In this document: piece by piece, positions 1 through 8,464 of the stretch
Position numbering within the stretch: the first letter of the stretch is position 1
How the letters are laid out: every line of letters starts with the position of its first letter
Source: Persicitalea sp963716085
Lineage (GTDB): Bacteria > Bacteroidota > Bacteroidia > Cytophagales > Spirosomataceae
Direction of reading: 5' to 3'
Assembly (NCBI GenBank): GCA_963716085.1
Contig: OY970288.1
Coordinates: 124,001-188,000, forward strand
Length of the DNA: 64,000 nt
Program-made: the position numbers and the translations under genes
The notes under the pieces: generated by a model
Seen by the model: the letters and a program-made list of their open reading frames with translations, nothing else
What the model was told of the DNA's origin: nothing
The model's database searches: none

Positions 1-2
1 CG

Positions 3-998
3 TCCAACCAGCCCGCAGGTCAACGCGCGGCGGGCGACTGGGGTGGCGTCATCATCATGGGCAAAGCCCCGCAGAACAAGCCCGGCGATCCTGTGATCGA
101 GGGCGAAGGCACGGCCAAGTACGGCGGCGACCAACCCGCCGACAACTCGGGTAAACTGAAGTACGTACGCATCGAGTTCGCGGGCGTAGCGCTGGCAACC
201 GACAACGAAATCAACGGCCTGACGATGGGCGGCGTCGGCTCGGGTACCGAAATCGACTACGTGCAGGTTTCTTACGGTGGCGACGACTCTTTCGAGTGGT
301 TTGGCGGCACGGTGAACGCCAAGCACCTGATTTCTTACCGGGGCTTGGACGATGACTTTGACACGGACAATGGGTATAGTGGCAACGTGCAGTATGGCCT
401 CATCATTCGTGATCCCAAAGTAGCTGACCAGGCGGGTGACTCCAACGCTTTCGAGTCAGACAATGACGGCACGGGTACGGATGCTACGCCTCAGACGTCG
501 GCCAAGTTTGCCAATATCACGGCTACAATCGCTCCTGGTACGCTGGACTCGAAGTACAACGCGGCTATGCGTCTGCGTCGCAACACGAGGCTCTCTATTT
601 ACAATAGCGTGTTTGCTGCTCCCTATAAGGTTGGCGTGTTGTTGCAGAACAAATCGGTCGATAACCACAAGAACGGAACCTTGGTATTGCAAGGCATCGC
701 CATTCAGGGAGCCACCAAAATGTTCGACGGTGCCGACGAGACCGTCTTCAACACCGCCGCCAACAAGAACAGGGTCTACACCGACGTGGCCGACCTGATG
801 TTGGACACTAACTTCAACAGCCTTACTACTCGCCCGGTGCTGCTACCAAAGGCAGGTTCGCCCCTGCTGACGGGTGGCGTCACGCTACCCGCAGGCTTTG
901 AACCCGCGCCTTACATCGGTGCTTTCAAAGACACCGACTGGACGGCGGGCTGGGCCAACTTCGATCCCCAGAACACGGACTACGATACTGTAAAATAA
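3..998 (+). CDS. Secreted beta-helix-like protein, 3' part (5' end outside window)
   Basis: The reading frame is open from the first bases of the window, so the start lies upstream. The visible part opens with a GDWGGV segment followed by LGK-like and NKPGDP residues, a pattern known from large secreted or lipoprotein-type proteins of Bacteroidota that are often encoded near TonB-dependent outer-membrane receptors. The chain is rich in short Gly/Asn/Asp strand-turn units (YVRIEFAGVAL, YVQVSYGGDDSFEWFGG, LDDDFDTDNGYSG), which suggests a right-handed parallel beta-helix. It ends in NTDYDTVK with no type IX sorting domain, so the export signal must be at the missing N terminus. No catalytic motif is recognised; the role is unknown, possibly surface binding. 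A strong terminator follows directly. Confidence 0.75.
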   Translation, partial: SNQPAGQRAAGDWGGVIIMGKAPQNKPGDPVIEGEGTAKYGGDQPADNSGKLKYVRIEFAGVALATDNEINGLTMGGVGSGTEIDYVQVSYGGDDSFEWFGGTVNAKHLISYRGLDDDFDTDNGYSGNVQYGLIIRDPKVADQAGDSNAFESDNDGTGTDATPQTSAKFANITATIAPGTLDSKYNAAMRLRRNTRLSIYNSVFAAPYKVGVLLQNKSVDNHKNGTLVLQGIAIQGATKMFDGADETVFNTAANKNRVYTDVADLMLDTNFNSLTTRPVLLPKAGSPLLTGGVTLPAGFEPAPYIGAFKDTDWTAGWANFDPQNTDYDTVK

Positions 999-1035
999 GC
1001 AACGACCTTACAATTGGTGTCAGATTATCGAAAAG

Positions 1036-1063
1036 CCGGGGGCGTTTGCTCCCGGTTTTTTTT
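1036..1063 (+). terminator. Rho-independent terminator of the first gene
   Basis: Stem CCGGGGGC (1036-1043) pairs with GCTCCCGG (1048-1055), with one G-T pair and a four-base loop, and is followed by eight T residues. It lies 38 bases after the stop codon of the secreted protein. Confidence 0.9.
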
Positions 1064-1137
1064 GTGCTTGGTGAATCAGTTTACAAAATTTGCCCATATA
1101 TTTACCATGAAAAACCGTACTTCAATTCCTGTTTTAC

Positions 1138-1919
1138 ATGGAGATAAAGAGAAATGTTTCTGATCTACTGCAAGAATACCTAACCATTTTTCCTGCTGTG
1201 GGTATCATTGGCCCCCGGCAAGTGGGCAAAACTACATTGGCAGCCTCGTTTGGCGTGCAAACTTCATCCGCACTTACGTAGAGAAGGATTTGGCTATGCT
1301 CGGACTTAGTACCGAGTCACGCACCATTGAGCGGTTCTGGCGAATGCTAGCAAGCACCCATGCCAATCTATGGAACGCTGAAGGTATTGCTCGTTCGATG
1401 GGCATGACCCGAAAAACAATCAACCGCTACCTAGATTTTATGGAAGGCGCCTTCCTCATCCGGCGGCTGGCACCGTACTACGTCAATATCCCCAAACGGC
1501 TGGTCAAATCGCCTAAAATCTATCTACGCGACAGCGGTATTCTACATGCATTCAAGGATATAGCAACCATGGCGCAGCTCATGGATGACCCGCAGGTGGG
1601 CGCCTCTTGGGAAGGGTTCGTAATTGAGCAAATCATCGCCGCCACGCAGGAAACGCTACGCCCCTTTTTCTATCGAACCCAACAGGGCGCAGAGTGCGAC
1701 CTGGTGCTTGAACGGAATGGCGTGGTCGAAGCAGCCATCGAAGTGAAGCTAAGCACCGCGCCTGTAATAGGCAAAGGGTTCAGGATTGCGGTGGAAGATT
1801 TGAAAGCGAAGCGGGCCTTTGTGATTGGGAAGGTAAACGAGTCCTATTCAGTCAGCGAAATGATAACGGTGTGTAATTTGGCGAGTTTTCTGGATAACTA
1901 CCTTCCACAGTTCAAATAG
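1138..1919 (+). pseudogene. AAA ATPase with DUF4143 domain, internally deleted
   Basis: An ATG at 1138 opens a frame encoding a typical N terminus with a P-loop (GPRQVGKTTLA, about residues 25-35). That frame hits TAG at 1279. A second frame, open across 1254-1919, carries the rest of the family: ANFIRTYVEKDLAML, a winged-helix-like segment (NAEGIARSMGMTRKTINRYLDFMEGAFLI) and the C-terminal DUF4143 region with the nuclease-like ECDLVLER...AAIEVKL motif. In intact relatives of about 400 residues, roughly 120-150 residues separate the P-loop from FIRTYxExD; here they almost touch, so Walker B and the sensor region are gone and the frames no longer match. This is a remnant. TTG 1290 or ATG 1296 could restart the C-terminal part, but that product would lack the ATPase core. 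Confidence 0.85.
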
Positions 1920-2011
1920 GCTGCTTTTTTTGTGTAAATACCGTTTACTAATAATATTCCCCTAAAACGACCGCTTAATAAAATCTGCTGGTATGGCGCA
2001 AGGTTTTTCCA

Positions 2012-2019
2012 TAACTTTC
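2012..2019 (+). promoter_or_regulatory. Possible promoter -7 element of the caspase operon
   Basis: TAACTTTC differs at one base from the Bacteroidota -7 consensus TAnnTTTG and lies 16 bases before the first ATG of the caspase gene. No clear -33 TTG is seen, so the call is weak. Confidence 0.3.
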
Positions 2020-2035
2020 TTTTCCTGAACAGTTT

Positions 2036-5000
2036 ATGAGAAACTTAAACCCTACCGCCATGAAAAAAATATTTGCCTTGCTCGTGGGCATCAATAACTA
2101 CGACCGCGTCGGCAAACTGCACGGCTGCCTCAATGACGTGCAGGCCGTGCGCAAGTACCTGGAAAAAGGCACTGATTTTGAAGCCAAAATAAAAGAAATC
2201 ACCGACCAGGCCGCCACCCGTACGGGCGTGGCTAATGGTTTTCGGAACTTCCTGAGCCAGGCGGGCAAGGATGACACGGTACTTTTTTACTATTCGGGCC
2301 ACGGTACGCAGGAGCGGGCCGCTTCGCTTTGGGACGAAACCGACGGAGCGTTGGAATGCCTGGTCTGCTACGATGGCGGGGCGAGCAGCACCGCCGATTT
2401 CCTGCTCACAGACAAGGAGCTACGCTACCTTATCCATGAACTTTCCCAGAAAACCAAGGCGCACATCGTCACGATTTTCGACTGCTGCCACTCGGGCGAT
2501 AACACCCGCAATGCGGCGCTGGTCGGTGCGAGCTACGGCGATGTCCGGGAACGGCGCGTGACCGGCAAATCGGGTGGGGCGTTCCCGAAGCGGGCGTGGA
2601 GCCAGTTTTTATTCAGTGATAAAATCAAGGAGACCGACGTAAAGCATAAAAAACCCGCCGATTTTCTACCGCAGGGAACGCACGTGCAGATGGCCGCTTG
2701 CGAGTCCAACCAAGTCGCGCTGGAAGTGGCGAGGGAGGGCGTTTTTACCAAGACATTACTCAAAACCCTGACCGATTGCGGCGGCAACCTGACCTACAAC
2801 ACCCTGCGCAGCCGCATCCGACAATACATGCGGGCGGGCTTCGAGCAGACACCCCGCATTTATATGCCGCTGGAAGCCGAAAAACTACTGGCGACAGGGT
2901 TTTTGAACCATGCAGTCGAGCCGGGCAAAGTGATTTGTGAGGCCACTCGAAGTAAGCAGCAAGGCTGGCAACTGAATGTCGGGGCTATTCATGGCGTAAA
3001 GGCCGATTCGCAGATTATTCTGTTCGATCCGAAAGACCGGGACAAAACCCACACCGCCAAAGTACGCAAAGGGGGCGTTTTTGTGGATTACGCCTTGCTC
3101 GATGTTGCGGAACTTGACGTCAATACCACTTACAAAGCCGAGGTCGCGGGCCTGATGACGCGGGAACTGGTACTGGAATTGGAAAATCACGACGGCAATC
3201 CCAGGGAAATTGGCGCGCTCACCCAAGAATTGGCCGCCAACGCCGCGGGTGGCTTTGTGTTTGGGGGAGAAAAAGCCGCTGAGAAAACCGAAGCAGATAG
3301 CGGCAAGCCTCAATCTGCCGACTATACCTTTCACGTCCGAAGCGGCGAAGCGTACCTCACGAAGCCCAACGACCCGTATCGCCCGCTACTTCGTCCGGTA
3401 CTTTATTTGGAGGATAAAGGTCACGCGACTATCCTCAAATCCCTGCGACACGTGTCACGCTGGCATTTTATCAAAAATCTTGAAAATGAAAATAAGCCTG
3501 ACAACTTCCCGGACGAGCCGCTGAAAATCGAGCTGAGTCGGCGGCTGGCGGACGGTACTTCGGCACTTGTGGATAAGTCTGAATGCACGTCAGAACTGGA
3601 TTATGAGAAAATCGGAGGCAACTGGAAAGGCACCCTGCAAGTAAAAATCACCAACACCACCGCCCAGGATTTGTACGTCTGTGCGGCCTACCTGAGCAAG
3701 GAATTCCAGTGCTTTCTCGACTTTCTGCCGCAGCGGGTGCAGTTGCTGGAAGCCGGAAAATCCATTTTCCTCGGCCCGAAAGGGAATGACCGCATCAAAC
3801 TCGGTCTAGGTAAAGTAGAGCAGGAGTACAACTGGCCGCATACGGTGGAGGCTTTGAAGTTCATCGTAAGTACCGACGAGTTCGACGCCGAAGCCCTCAC
3901 GCTGGACGCCCTGCCCGGCCCGCTGACTTCCGCCGACCGCGGGCAAGGCCGGAGCGGCAAAACTCGGGGCCTCGACACGGAAGAAGACAAGCCGCTGGAA
4001 TTCTCGGGCTGGCTGACCCAAACCCTGAATTTGATTTTCAAGAATCCAGCGCATAATCAGATCCCCGCCAAAACGCTGCAAGCGCTACTCGAATGGGACG
4101 AAACAGCCTACTTCGCCGCCGGGCTGTACTGCGAGGTCGAGCCGGATGAGACGGGACAGCCGACGATTTGGAAATTGAAAAAGGGGCTGGTCGTTCCTGA
4201 GGAGGAACGGGGTCTGTTCCAGAAAATCGGAATGTGGCTGGGCAACAAGATCGAAACCGGACAGCGGCGCAAGCGCTACCGCAATTTGAAAAAAGACCCC
4301 AACCGTCTCCGCCTGGTGGCGGAGGGCGATTCGTGGTTTCAGTACCCGCTTATTCTGCGGGACACGCTCGACCAGCTCTACAGGGTATACGCTGTTTGCA
4401 GCTTCGCCGAGGCGGGCGACACGCTGGAAAATTATCTAAAAAAACGTGAGTACCTGGACGCCATCGGCGACGAGGAGGTTGGTTTCTTCCTCGTCAGCGG
4501 CGGCGGCAACGACGTGCTGGGCGACGAATTCCAACACTTCCTGCGCGAGACGCCGGATGCTAACGACGGTACCCCCCGCAGGTATGTCAATGAAAGGCTT
4601 TTCGACCAACTCGACAAGCTGGACGAACTGTACGTGAATATGTTCGACGAGCTATTGGCCCGCTATCCAGATTTGCACATCCTGGTGCATTGTTACGACT
4701 ACCTCATTCCGGTGGACACAGGCATTCCGGGTAACAAAAAGAAGACTAGTTGGACGGGTAAGCACATGGTCGGGAAGGGCATCGCGCCGCAGCAGGTTCG
4801 GGAGGAGCTGATCCGCTATATCGTGGACGAATTCGCGGGGAGACTCGCGGCGCTTGCAAAAAAGCCCAAATATCAGAATCGCGTGACCTTTGTGGATACG
4901 CGCGGACTGGTGCCGCGCACGCTCTGGTTCGATGAAATCCACCCCAATAACGCGGGCTACCAGATTGTGGCTGACAAATTCATCGGCGTGATCGAGCGCA

Positions 5001-5041
5001 TCAAAACGCAGGTTGCCGACCCGTCGCCTGTCCACCCCTAA
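2036..5041 (+). CDS. Caspase-like (C14) protease fused to SGNH hydrolase-like domain
   Basis: This 1001-residue protein has two enzymatic ends. Residues about 9-290 form a caspase/metacaspase domain: LLVGINNY start, catalytic His89 in YYSGHGT and Cys151 in FDCCHSG, then MAACESNQVALE. The middle (about 295-740) is poorly conserved; it has a beta-rich part and a region resembling DUF4384-type domains seen on other bacterial caspases. The C terminus (about 755-995) is SGNH/GDSL-like: GDSW (Ser766), GGGNDVL (Asn825) and DEIHPN (Asp966, His969), so all four blocks are present. No signal peptide or membrane segment is visible, so it is probably cytoplasmic. ATG 2060 is an alternative start and sits closer to the usual caspase start. 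The CHAT and coiled-coil genes follow in the same direction. I infer protease signalling or a self-directed response; the target of the hydrolase domain is unknown. Confidence 0.88.
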   Translation: MRNLNPTAMKKIFALLVGINNYDRVGKLHGCLNDVQAVRKYLEKGTDFEAKIKEITDQAATRTGVANGFRNFLSQAGKDDTVLFYYSGHGTQERAASLWDETDGALECLVCYDGGASSTADFLLTDKELRYLIHELSQKTKAHIVTIFDCCHSGDNTRNAALVGASYGDVRERRVTGKSGGAFPKRAWSQFLFSDKIKETDVKHKKPADFLPQGTHVQMAACESNQVALEVAREGVFTKTLLKTLTDCGGNLTYNTLRSRIRQYMRAGFEQTPRIYMPLEAEKLLATGFLNHAVEPGKVICEATRSKQQGWQLNVGAIHGVKADSQIILFDPKDRDKTHTAKVRKGGVFVDYALLDVAELDVNTTYKAEVAGLMTRELVLELENHDGNPREIGALTQELAANAAGGFVFGGEKAAEKTEADSGKPQSADYTFHVRSGEAYLTKPNDPYRPLLRPVLYLEDKGHATILKSLRHVSRWHFIKNLENENKPDNFPDEPLKIELSRRLADGTSALVDKSECTSELDYEKIGGNWKGTLQVKITNTTAQDLYVCAAYLSKEFQCFLDFLPQRVQLLEAGKSIFLGPKGNDRIKLGLGKVEQEYNWPHTVEALKFIVSTDEFDAEALTLDALPGPLTSADRGQGRSGKTRGLDTEEDKPLEFSGWLTQTLNLIFKNPAHNQIPAKTLQALLEWDETAYFAAGLYCEVEPDETGQPTIWKLKKGLVVPEEERGLFQKIGMWLGNKIETGQRRKRYRNLKKDPNRLRLVAEGDSWFQYPLILRDTLDQLYRVYAVCSFAEAGDTLENYLKKREYLDAIGDEEVGFFLVSGGGNDVLGDEFQHFLRETPDANDGTPRRYVNERLFDQLDKLDELYVNMFDELLARYPDLHILVHCYDYLIPVDTGIPGNKKKTSWTGKHMVGKGIAPQQVREELIRYIVDEFAGRLAALAKKPKYQNRVTFVDTRGLVPRTLWFDEIHPNNAGYQIVADKFIGVIERIKTQVADPSPVHP

Positions 5042-5054
5042 AACTTACTTGGTT

Positions 5055-6014
5055 ATGAATTATTCCCCCGTCGTGCTATCCTACTTCTCTCAGAGCGGAA
5101 CTTCCGGTCAGGAATACCTGAAGTTTCTGGAAGAAGAGTACAAATCCATCGGTAAAGCCTGGGAGCAGTACCAGATTCAGGAAGGTTCGAGCAAGTACTT
5201 CGAGGTGGAGTTTCCGCCGCGTGGCAGCGCCGATGGCGACGAGGTGGCCGAGGACATCCGCAACTACAAGCACCGCATTCTGATTTTTCATTTCAGCGGC
5301 CACGCCGACAGCGAGCGACTGCTTTTCCGGGACGGCTCGAGCCACGCCAGCGGATTGGCGGGTTTGTTGGGCGAAGCCCAGAACCTCAAGCTCGTTTTCC
5401 TGAACGGCTGCGCCACCTCCGACCAGGTGAAGTTGCTTTTCGATAACAACATTAAAATAGTCATTGCCACCAAGGGAAAAGTGAATGACGGCATTGCCCA
5501 CGAGTTCGCCGAGACCTTTTACCAGGCCCTTTCCGATACCGATTATACCATCAGAACGGCCTTCGAACACGCCCTGAACGAGTTGAAGCGAAAGCATCCC
5601 GGCTTCGACTCCGTGGCAGCGACACCCATCGTGTGGCGCGGGCTGGTCAGCGAAGCCGAGGGGGATGCTGACCGCTGGGAGCTGTATGTCAACAAAAAGT
5701 ATCAGGGGGAAGTAGACCGCCGGGAATGGTGGAAAATCCGGCTGGCCAGTCCTACCCAAAAGGATCTGCTGGTGGGCCGAGACCTGTGGGATCACGCGAT
5801 GGGCTTTTTCATCGTCGTGCTGCTTCTGCTGGGTATCGCCATCATTTTCTACGCTGCCTTTCACGAAAAAGACGACCAATTGGCCTTCGTAGGGCTGGCG
5901 GCGGTGTGCGCGGCTTTTTTTGGTTATAAAAATCAGCAACGCTACAAAACGGTGCAGATGAACTCCACGCTGGCTGACGAGGAAGTGATTCGGGAAATGA
6001 AACTTTTCGCTTAA
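5055..6014 (+). CDS. CHAT-type caspase-like protease with C-terminal membrane anchor
   Basis: Predicted 319 residues. The N-terminal part has the CHAT fold signature: a VVLSYFSQ strand, catalytic His in LIFHFSGHAD and catalytic Cys in LVFLNGCATSDQV, followed by VIATKGKVNDGIAHEFAETFY, the helix that normally follows the Cys block. A C-terminal region holds two hydrophobic helices (FFIVVLLLLGIAIIFYAAF and LAFVGLAAVCAAFFGY) and a short tail, so the protease is probably held on the inner membrane facing the cytoplasm. CHAT proteases in other bacteria act on partner proteins in caspase-like cascades, including gasdermin and Craspase systems. The ATG at 5055 is preferred: the frame opens at 5013 but that start would overlap the upstream gene by 29 bases. 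Only 13 bases separate it from the caspase/SGNH gene, and 12 from the next gene, so the three are very likely one operon. Confidence 0.82.
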   Translation: MNYSPVVLSYFSQSGTSGQEYLKFLEEEYKSIGKAWEQYQIQEGSSKYFEVEFPPRGSADGDEVAEDIRNYKHRILIFHFSGHADSERLLFRDGSSHASGLAGLLGEAQNLKLVFLNGCATSDQVKLLFDNNIKIVIATKGKVNDGIAHEFAETFYQALSDTDYTIRTAFEHALNELKRKHPGFDSVAATPIVWRGLVSEAEGDADRWELYVNKKYQGEVDRREWWKIRLASPTQKDLLVGRDLWDHAMGFFIVVLLLLGIAIIFYAAFHEKDDQLAFVGLAAVCAAFFGYKNQQRYKTVQMNSTLADEEVIREMKLFA

Positions 6015-6026
6015 ACCTTAAAGGCC

Positions 6027-6857
6027 ATGATCGAGAAAATAAAACAAGCCGAAGAAGTGCGGCAGCAATTGCTGGCCGAGATCGCCTCCATGAAAAAGCA
6101 GAGCTTAGGATCGCTGATTTTTGCGGTAGTGTGCATCGTGGCAATGGTGTATTTTTATGCTGAACTGCGGGAAAGCAATGACAACCTTAGGGTCGCCAAA
6201 CAAGAGTTGCAAAAGAAAGACCGCGTGTTGCAAGCGCAAAAAAAACTCTTGCAACAGCAGAACATCGAACTTGAAGCCTCGAAAAAAGCTATGGACGACT
6301 GGCGAATTGAACAAATGGACAAGCACAGGAGGCAGCAATCGACCAAAGCAGCGGCCTTGGCCCCAATTTCACCGCCCCGGGAAGCCACGCCACCCGTGCT
6401 GTTGGCCAGCCTTTCTCCCTCTGCGGGAGTCACGGGAAGCACAGGCCGAAGGCTCATCTACTATCAACCTTTTGCCAGCGCTGCCGCCCGACCAGTTGGT
6501 CGTCTTGCCCGTTCCCGCAGAATAGCCAACCCGGCAACTTCGCCTTTCTATGGCTATATCATCCATATCAAAGACGCCCGGCTAACTAAAGATGCGAAAA
6601 AAAACCGAGCGTTGGGGGCTTTGCAAAAAAAGCTGAAAGACGCGGGGGCCATCGTCCCCGGCGTACGCGCCGTGAAGTCGACCCGTACGGTGGTCACGTG
6701 CGTCAAGTACTTTCATGCGCCAGACAGGAAGTCGGCCCACGAGGCCGCGAAGCTTTTGTCGAGTCTGTTAGGCGACACTGTCGGGGTAGTTCAGGAGGCC
6801 AAGCCGCAACTGTCACGCGGGCAGTTGGAGGTTTGGATAGGGGACAAATTAAAATAA
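6027..6857 (+). CDS. Membrane-anchored coiled-coil protein of the caspase operon
   Basis: 276 residues, not a recognised family. In order: a short charged N terminus, one transmembrane segment (SLGSLIFAVVCIVAMVYFYA, about 26-45), a long Gln/Lys/Glu-rich coiled coil (about 47-105), a Pro/Ala/Ser-rich linker and a compact C-terminal domain (about 178-276) with YIIHIKDA, a VxCVKYFHAPDRKSAHEAAKLL segment and the ending GQLEVWIG. That last domain is reminiscent of LytR-C- or SPOR-like domains and of C-terminal modules on some bacterial caspase-associated proteins. Membrane orientation is not clear; if N-in, the C-terminal domain is periplasmic. Its position 12 bases after the CHAT protease gene suggests a sensor, scaffold or protease substrate. 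This is inference from context only. Confidence 0.6.
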   Translation: MIEKIKQAEEVRQQLLAEIASMKKQSLGSLIFAVVCIVAMVYFYAELRESNDNLRVAKQELQKKDRVLQAQKKLLQQQNIELEASKKAMDDWRIEQMDKHRRQQSTKAAALAPISPPREATPPVLLASLSPSAGVTGSTGRRLIYYQPFASAAARPVGRLARSRRIANPATSPFYGYIIHIKDARLTKDAKKNRALGALQKKLKDAGAIVPGVRAVKSTRTVVTCVKYFHAPDRKSAHEAAKLLSSLLGDTVGVVQEAKPQLSRGQLEVWIGDKLK

Positions 6858-6988
6858 GGGGTCTTTGAGGGCAATAGAAAGCCTTTGATCAGACGGTGGC
6901 GTAGCAATCGCCTATCAGACAGTATTCTTTTGCCAAACGTCCTGGCAGTCAATCCGAAAATTATGTGGGTATAGCCACCGCTTTTCCG

Positions 6989-6996
6989 TAACTTTG
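6989..6996 (+). promoter_or_regulatory. Promoter -7 element upstream of rseP
   Basis: TAACTTTG matches the Bacteroidota -7 consensus TAnnTTTG exactly and lies 50 bases before the rseP start. The -33 region has only TTATG near 6961. It separates the caspase operon from the rseP group, since 6858-7046 contains no gene and no clear terminator. Confidence 0.5.
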
Positions 6997-7046
6997 CGGC
7001 CTGAAATTTCGTTAGGGGTAAAAAACGATACTCACAAGCTGCTTTA

Positions 7047-8375
7047 ATGGATCAATACTTAGAAATTTTAATTATGGCCGGACAGCTCATTTTAGGGCTG
7101 TCTATATTGGTTGGGCTACACGAGCTGGGCCACCTGCTCACCGCCAAAATGTTCGGAATGCGGGTCGAGAAGTACTTCATCGGTTTCCCACCCAGGATTT
7201 GGAGCATTCAGCGCGGCGAGACCGAGTACGGCATCGGGGCGATTCCGCTGGGTGGGTTTGTAAAAATCTCCGGCATGATCGACGAATCGCTGGATACCAA
7301 AGCGATGGATCAGGAACCCGAGCCCTGGGAATTCCGCGCCAAGCCCGCCTGGCAGCGGCTCATCGTCATGCTGGGCGGCATCATCGTCAACATCGCCGTG
7401 GGCATCATTATCTTCATTGCCCTGGCCTACCAGAACGGCGACAGCTACCTTTCCAAAGAAGAAGTAAACCGCTACGGTATCGTGGCCGGGCCGCTGGCGC
7501 AGGAAATCGGGCTGCGGACGGGTGATAAAATCATGGCTTACAACGGGAAGGACTACACTAATTTTGACATGGCGGTGGGTTCCGAGGTGATGCTGGGTAA
7601 TAACAGCTACTACACCGTAGAACGCGACGGCCAGAAAATTGATGTCGACATACCCAATGGTCTGATCGAAAAGCTCTCCGAGCCCGAGCAGCGCGGTACC
7701 TTCATCCGGCCCATCGAACCTTTCACAATCGGGGAGGTCGTGCCGGAAACACCCGCTGAGGAAGCGGGGCTGAAAGCCGGAGACCGCATCGTGGGCGTCA
7801 ATGGCCAATCTATTCAATATTTCCACCAGTTTCAGGACGCCCTGGAAGCATTGAAAGGAAAGACCGCTTCGCTGGCTGTTCAACGCGATGGAGGAAATGT
7901 GACCCTTCCCGTGGAAGTGCTGGAAGACGGCACAATCGGCTTCCGCGCCAAAAGTGGGCTGGATTACACCACCGTGAAGTATTCTTTCCCCGAGGCAGTG
8001 GTCGCGGGCACCAACGAAGCCTTCGGGGTAGTTTATAACAACATCAAGGGCTTTGGCAAAATATTCCGGGGTGAAGTTTCGGCTTCCAAGGCCCTGAGCG
8101 GCCCCATCGGCATCGCGCGCATGTTTGGCGGCGTATGGGATTGGGGACGCTTCTGGTTTCTGACGGGACTATTGTCGATGATTCTGGCCTTTATGAACGC
8201 TCTGCCCATTCCAGCCCTGGATGGCGGCCACGCGGTAATCCTGCTCTACGAGATGATCTCGGGCCGAAAGCCTTCCGACGCCTTTTTGGAAAACGCCCAA
8301 AAAGTGGGTATGGTACTGCTGCTGGGCATCATGGCGTTCGCGATCTTTAATGATGTGTGGAAAGTGATTTTTTAA
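7047..8375 (+). CDS. rseP: Site-2 protease RseP (M50 family)
   Basis: Intramembrane zinc metalloprotease of 442 residues, the usual length. The first helix carries HELGH (His25, Glu26, His29); the second metal-binding motif is in PIPALDGGH (Asp392) near the C terminus. Two PDZ domains lie between them: about 135-200, poorly conserved, and 220-300 with GEVVPETPAEEAGLKAGDRI. Four membrane helices are expected. In other bacteria it cuts anti-sigma factors and leftover signal peptides after a first cut in the periplasm. An ECF sigma factor gene lies at 23.7-24.2 kb, but no anti-sigma gene is next to it. DUF6702 and lon genes follow in the same direction, a common order in this phylum. Confidence 0.95.
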   Translation: MDQYLEILIMAGQLILGLSILVGLHELGHLLTAKMFGMRVEKYFIGFPPRIWSIQRGETEYGIGAIPLGGFVKISGMIDESLDTKAMDQEPEPWEFRAKPAWQRLIVMLGGIIVNIAVGIIIFIALAYQNGDSYLSKEEVNRYGIVAGPLAQEIGLRTGDKIMAYNGKDYTNFDMAVGSEVMLGNNSYYTVERDGQKIDVDIPNGLIEKLSEPEQRGTFIRPIEPFTIGEVVPETPAEEAGLKAGDRIVGVNGQSIQYFHQFQDALEALKGKTASLAVQRDGGNVTLPVEVLEDGTIGFRAKSGLDYTTVKYSFPEAVVAGTNEAFGVVYNNIKGFGKIFRGEVSASKALSGPIGIARMFGGVWDWGRFWFLTGLLSMILAFMNALPIPALDGGHAVILLYEMISGRKPSDAFLENAQKVGMVLLLGIMAFAIFNDVWKVIF

Positions 8376-8464
8376 TTGAAAAATGAAGAGTGAAAAATGA
8401 ACAATGCATTGATAAGTGGGAAACCTCACATTATTCATTTTTCCTTATTCTTTATTCATTTGAT
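8375..8464. repeat. Imperfect inverted repeat across the start of the DUF6702 gene
   Basis: The left arm near 8378-8407 (runs of GAAAAATGAA and ACAATG) is matched on the opposite strand by 8429-8464 (CATTATTCATTTTTC and TATTCATTTGAT). A stretch like GAAAAATGAAnAATG is shared by both arms. The right arm lies inside the coding sequence of the next gene. Confidence 0.55.

Noticed and set aside
5076..5939. A 287-codon open frame on the opposite strand of the CHAT gene
   Set aside because: It is fully inside the CHAT gene, whose strand has recognisable domains; the reverse frame has no conserved motif and reflects GC-rich codon use.
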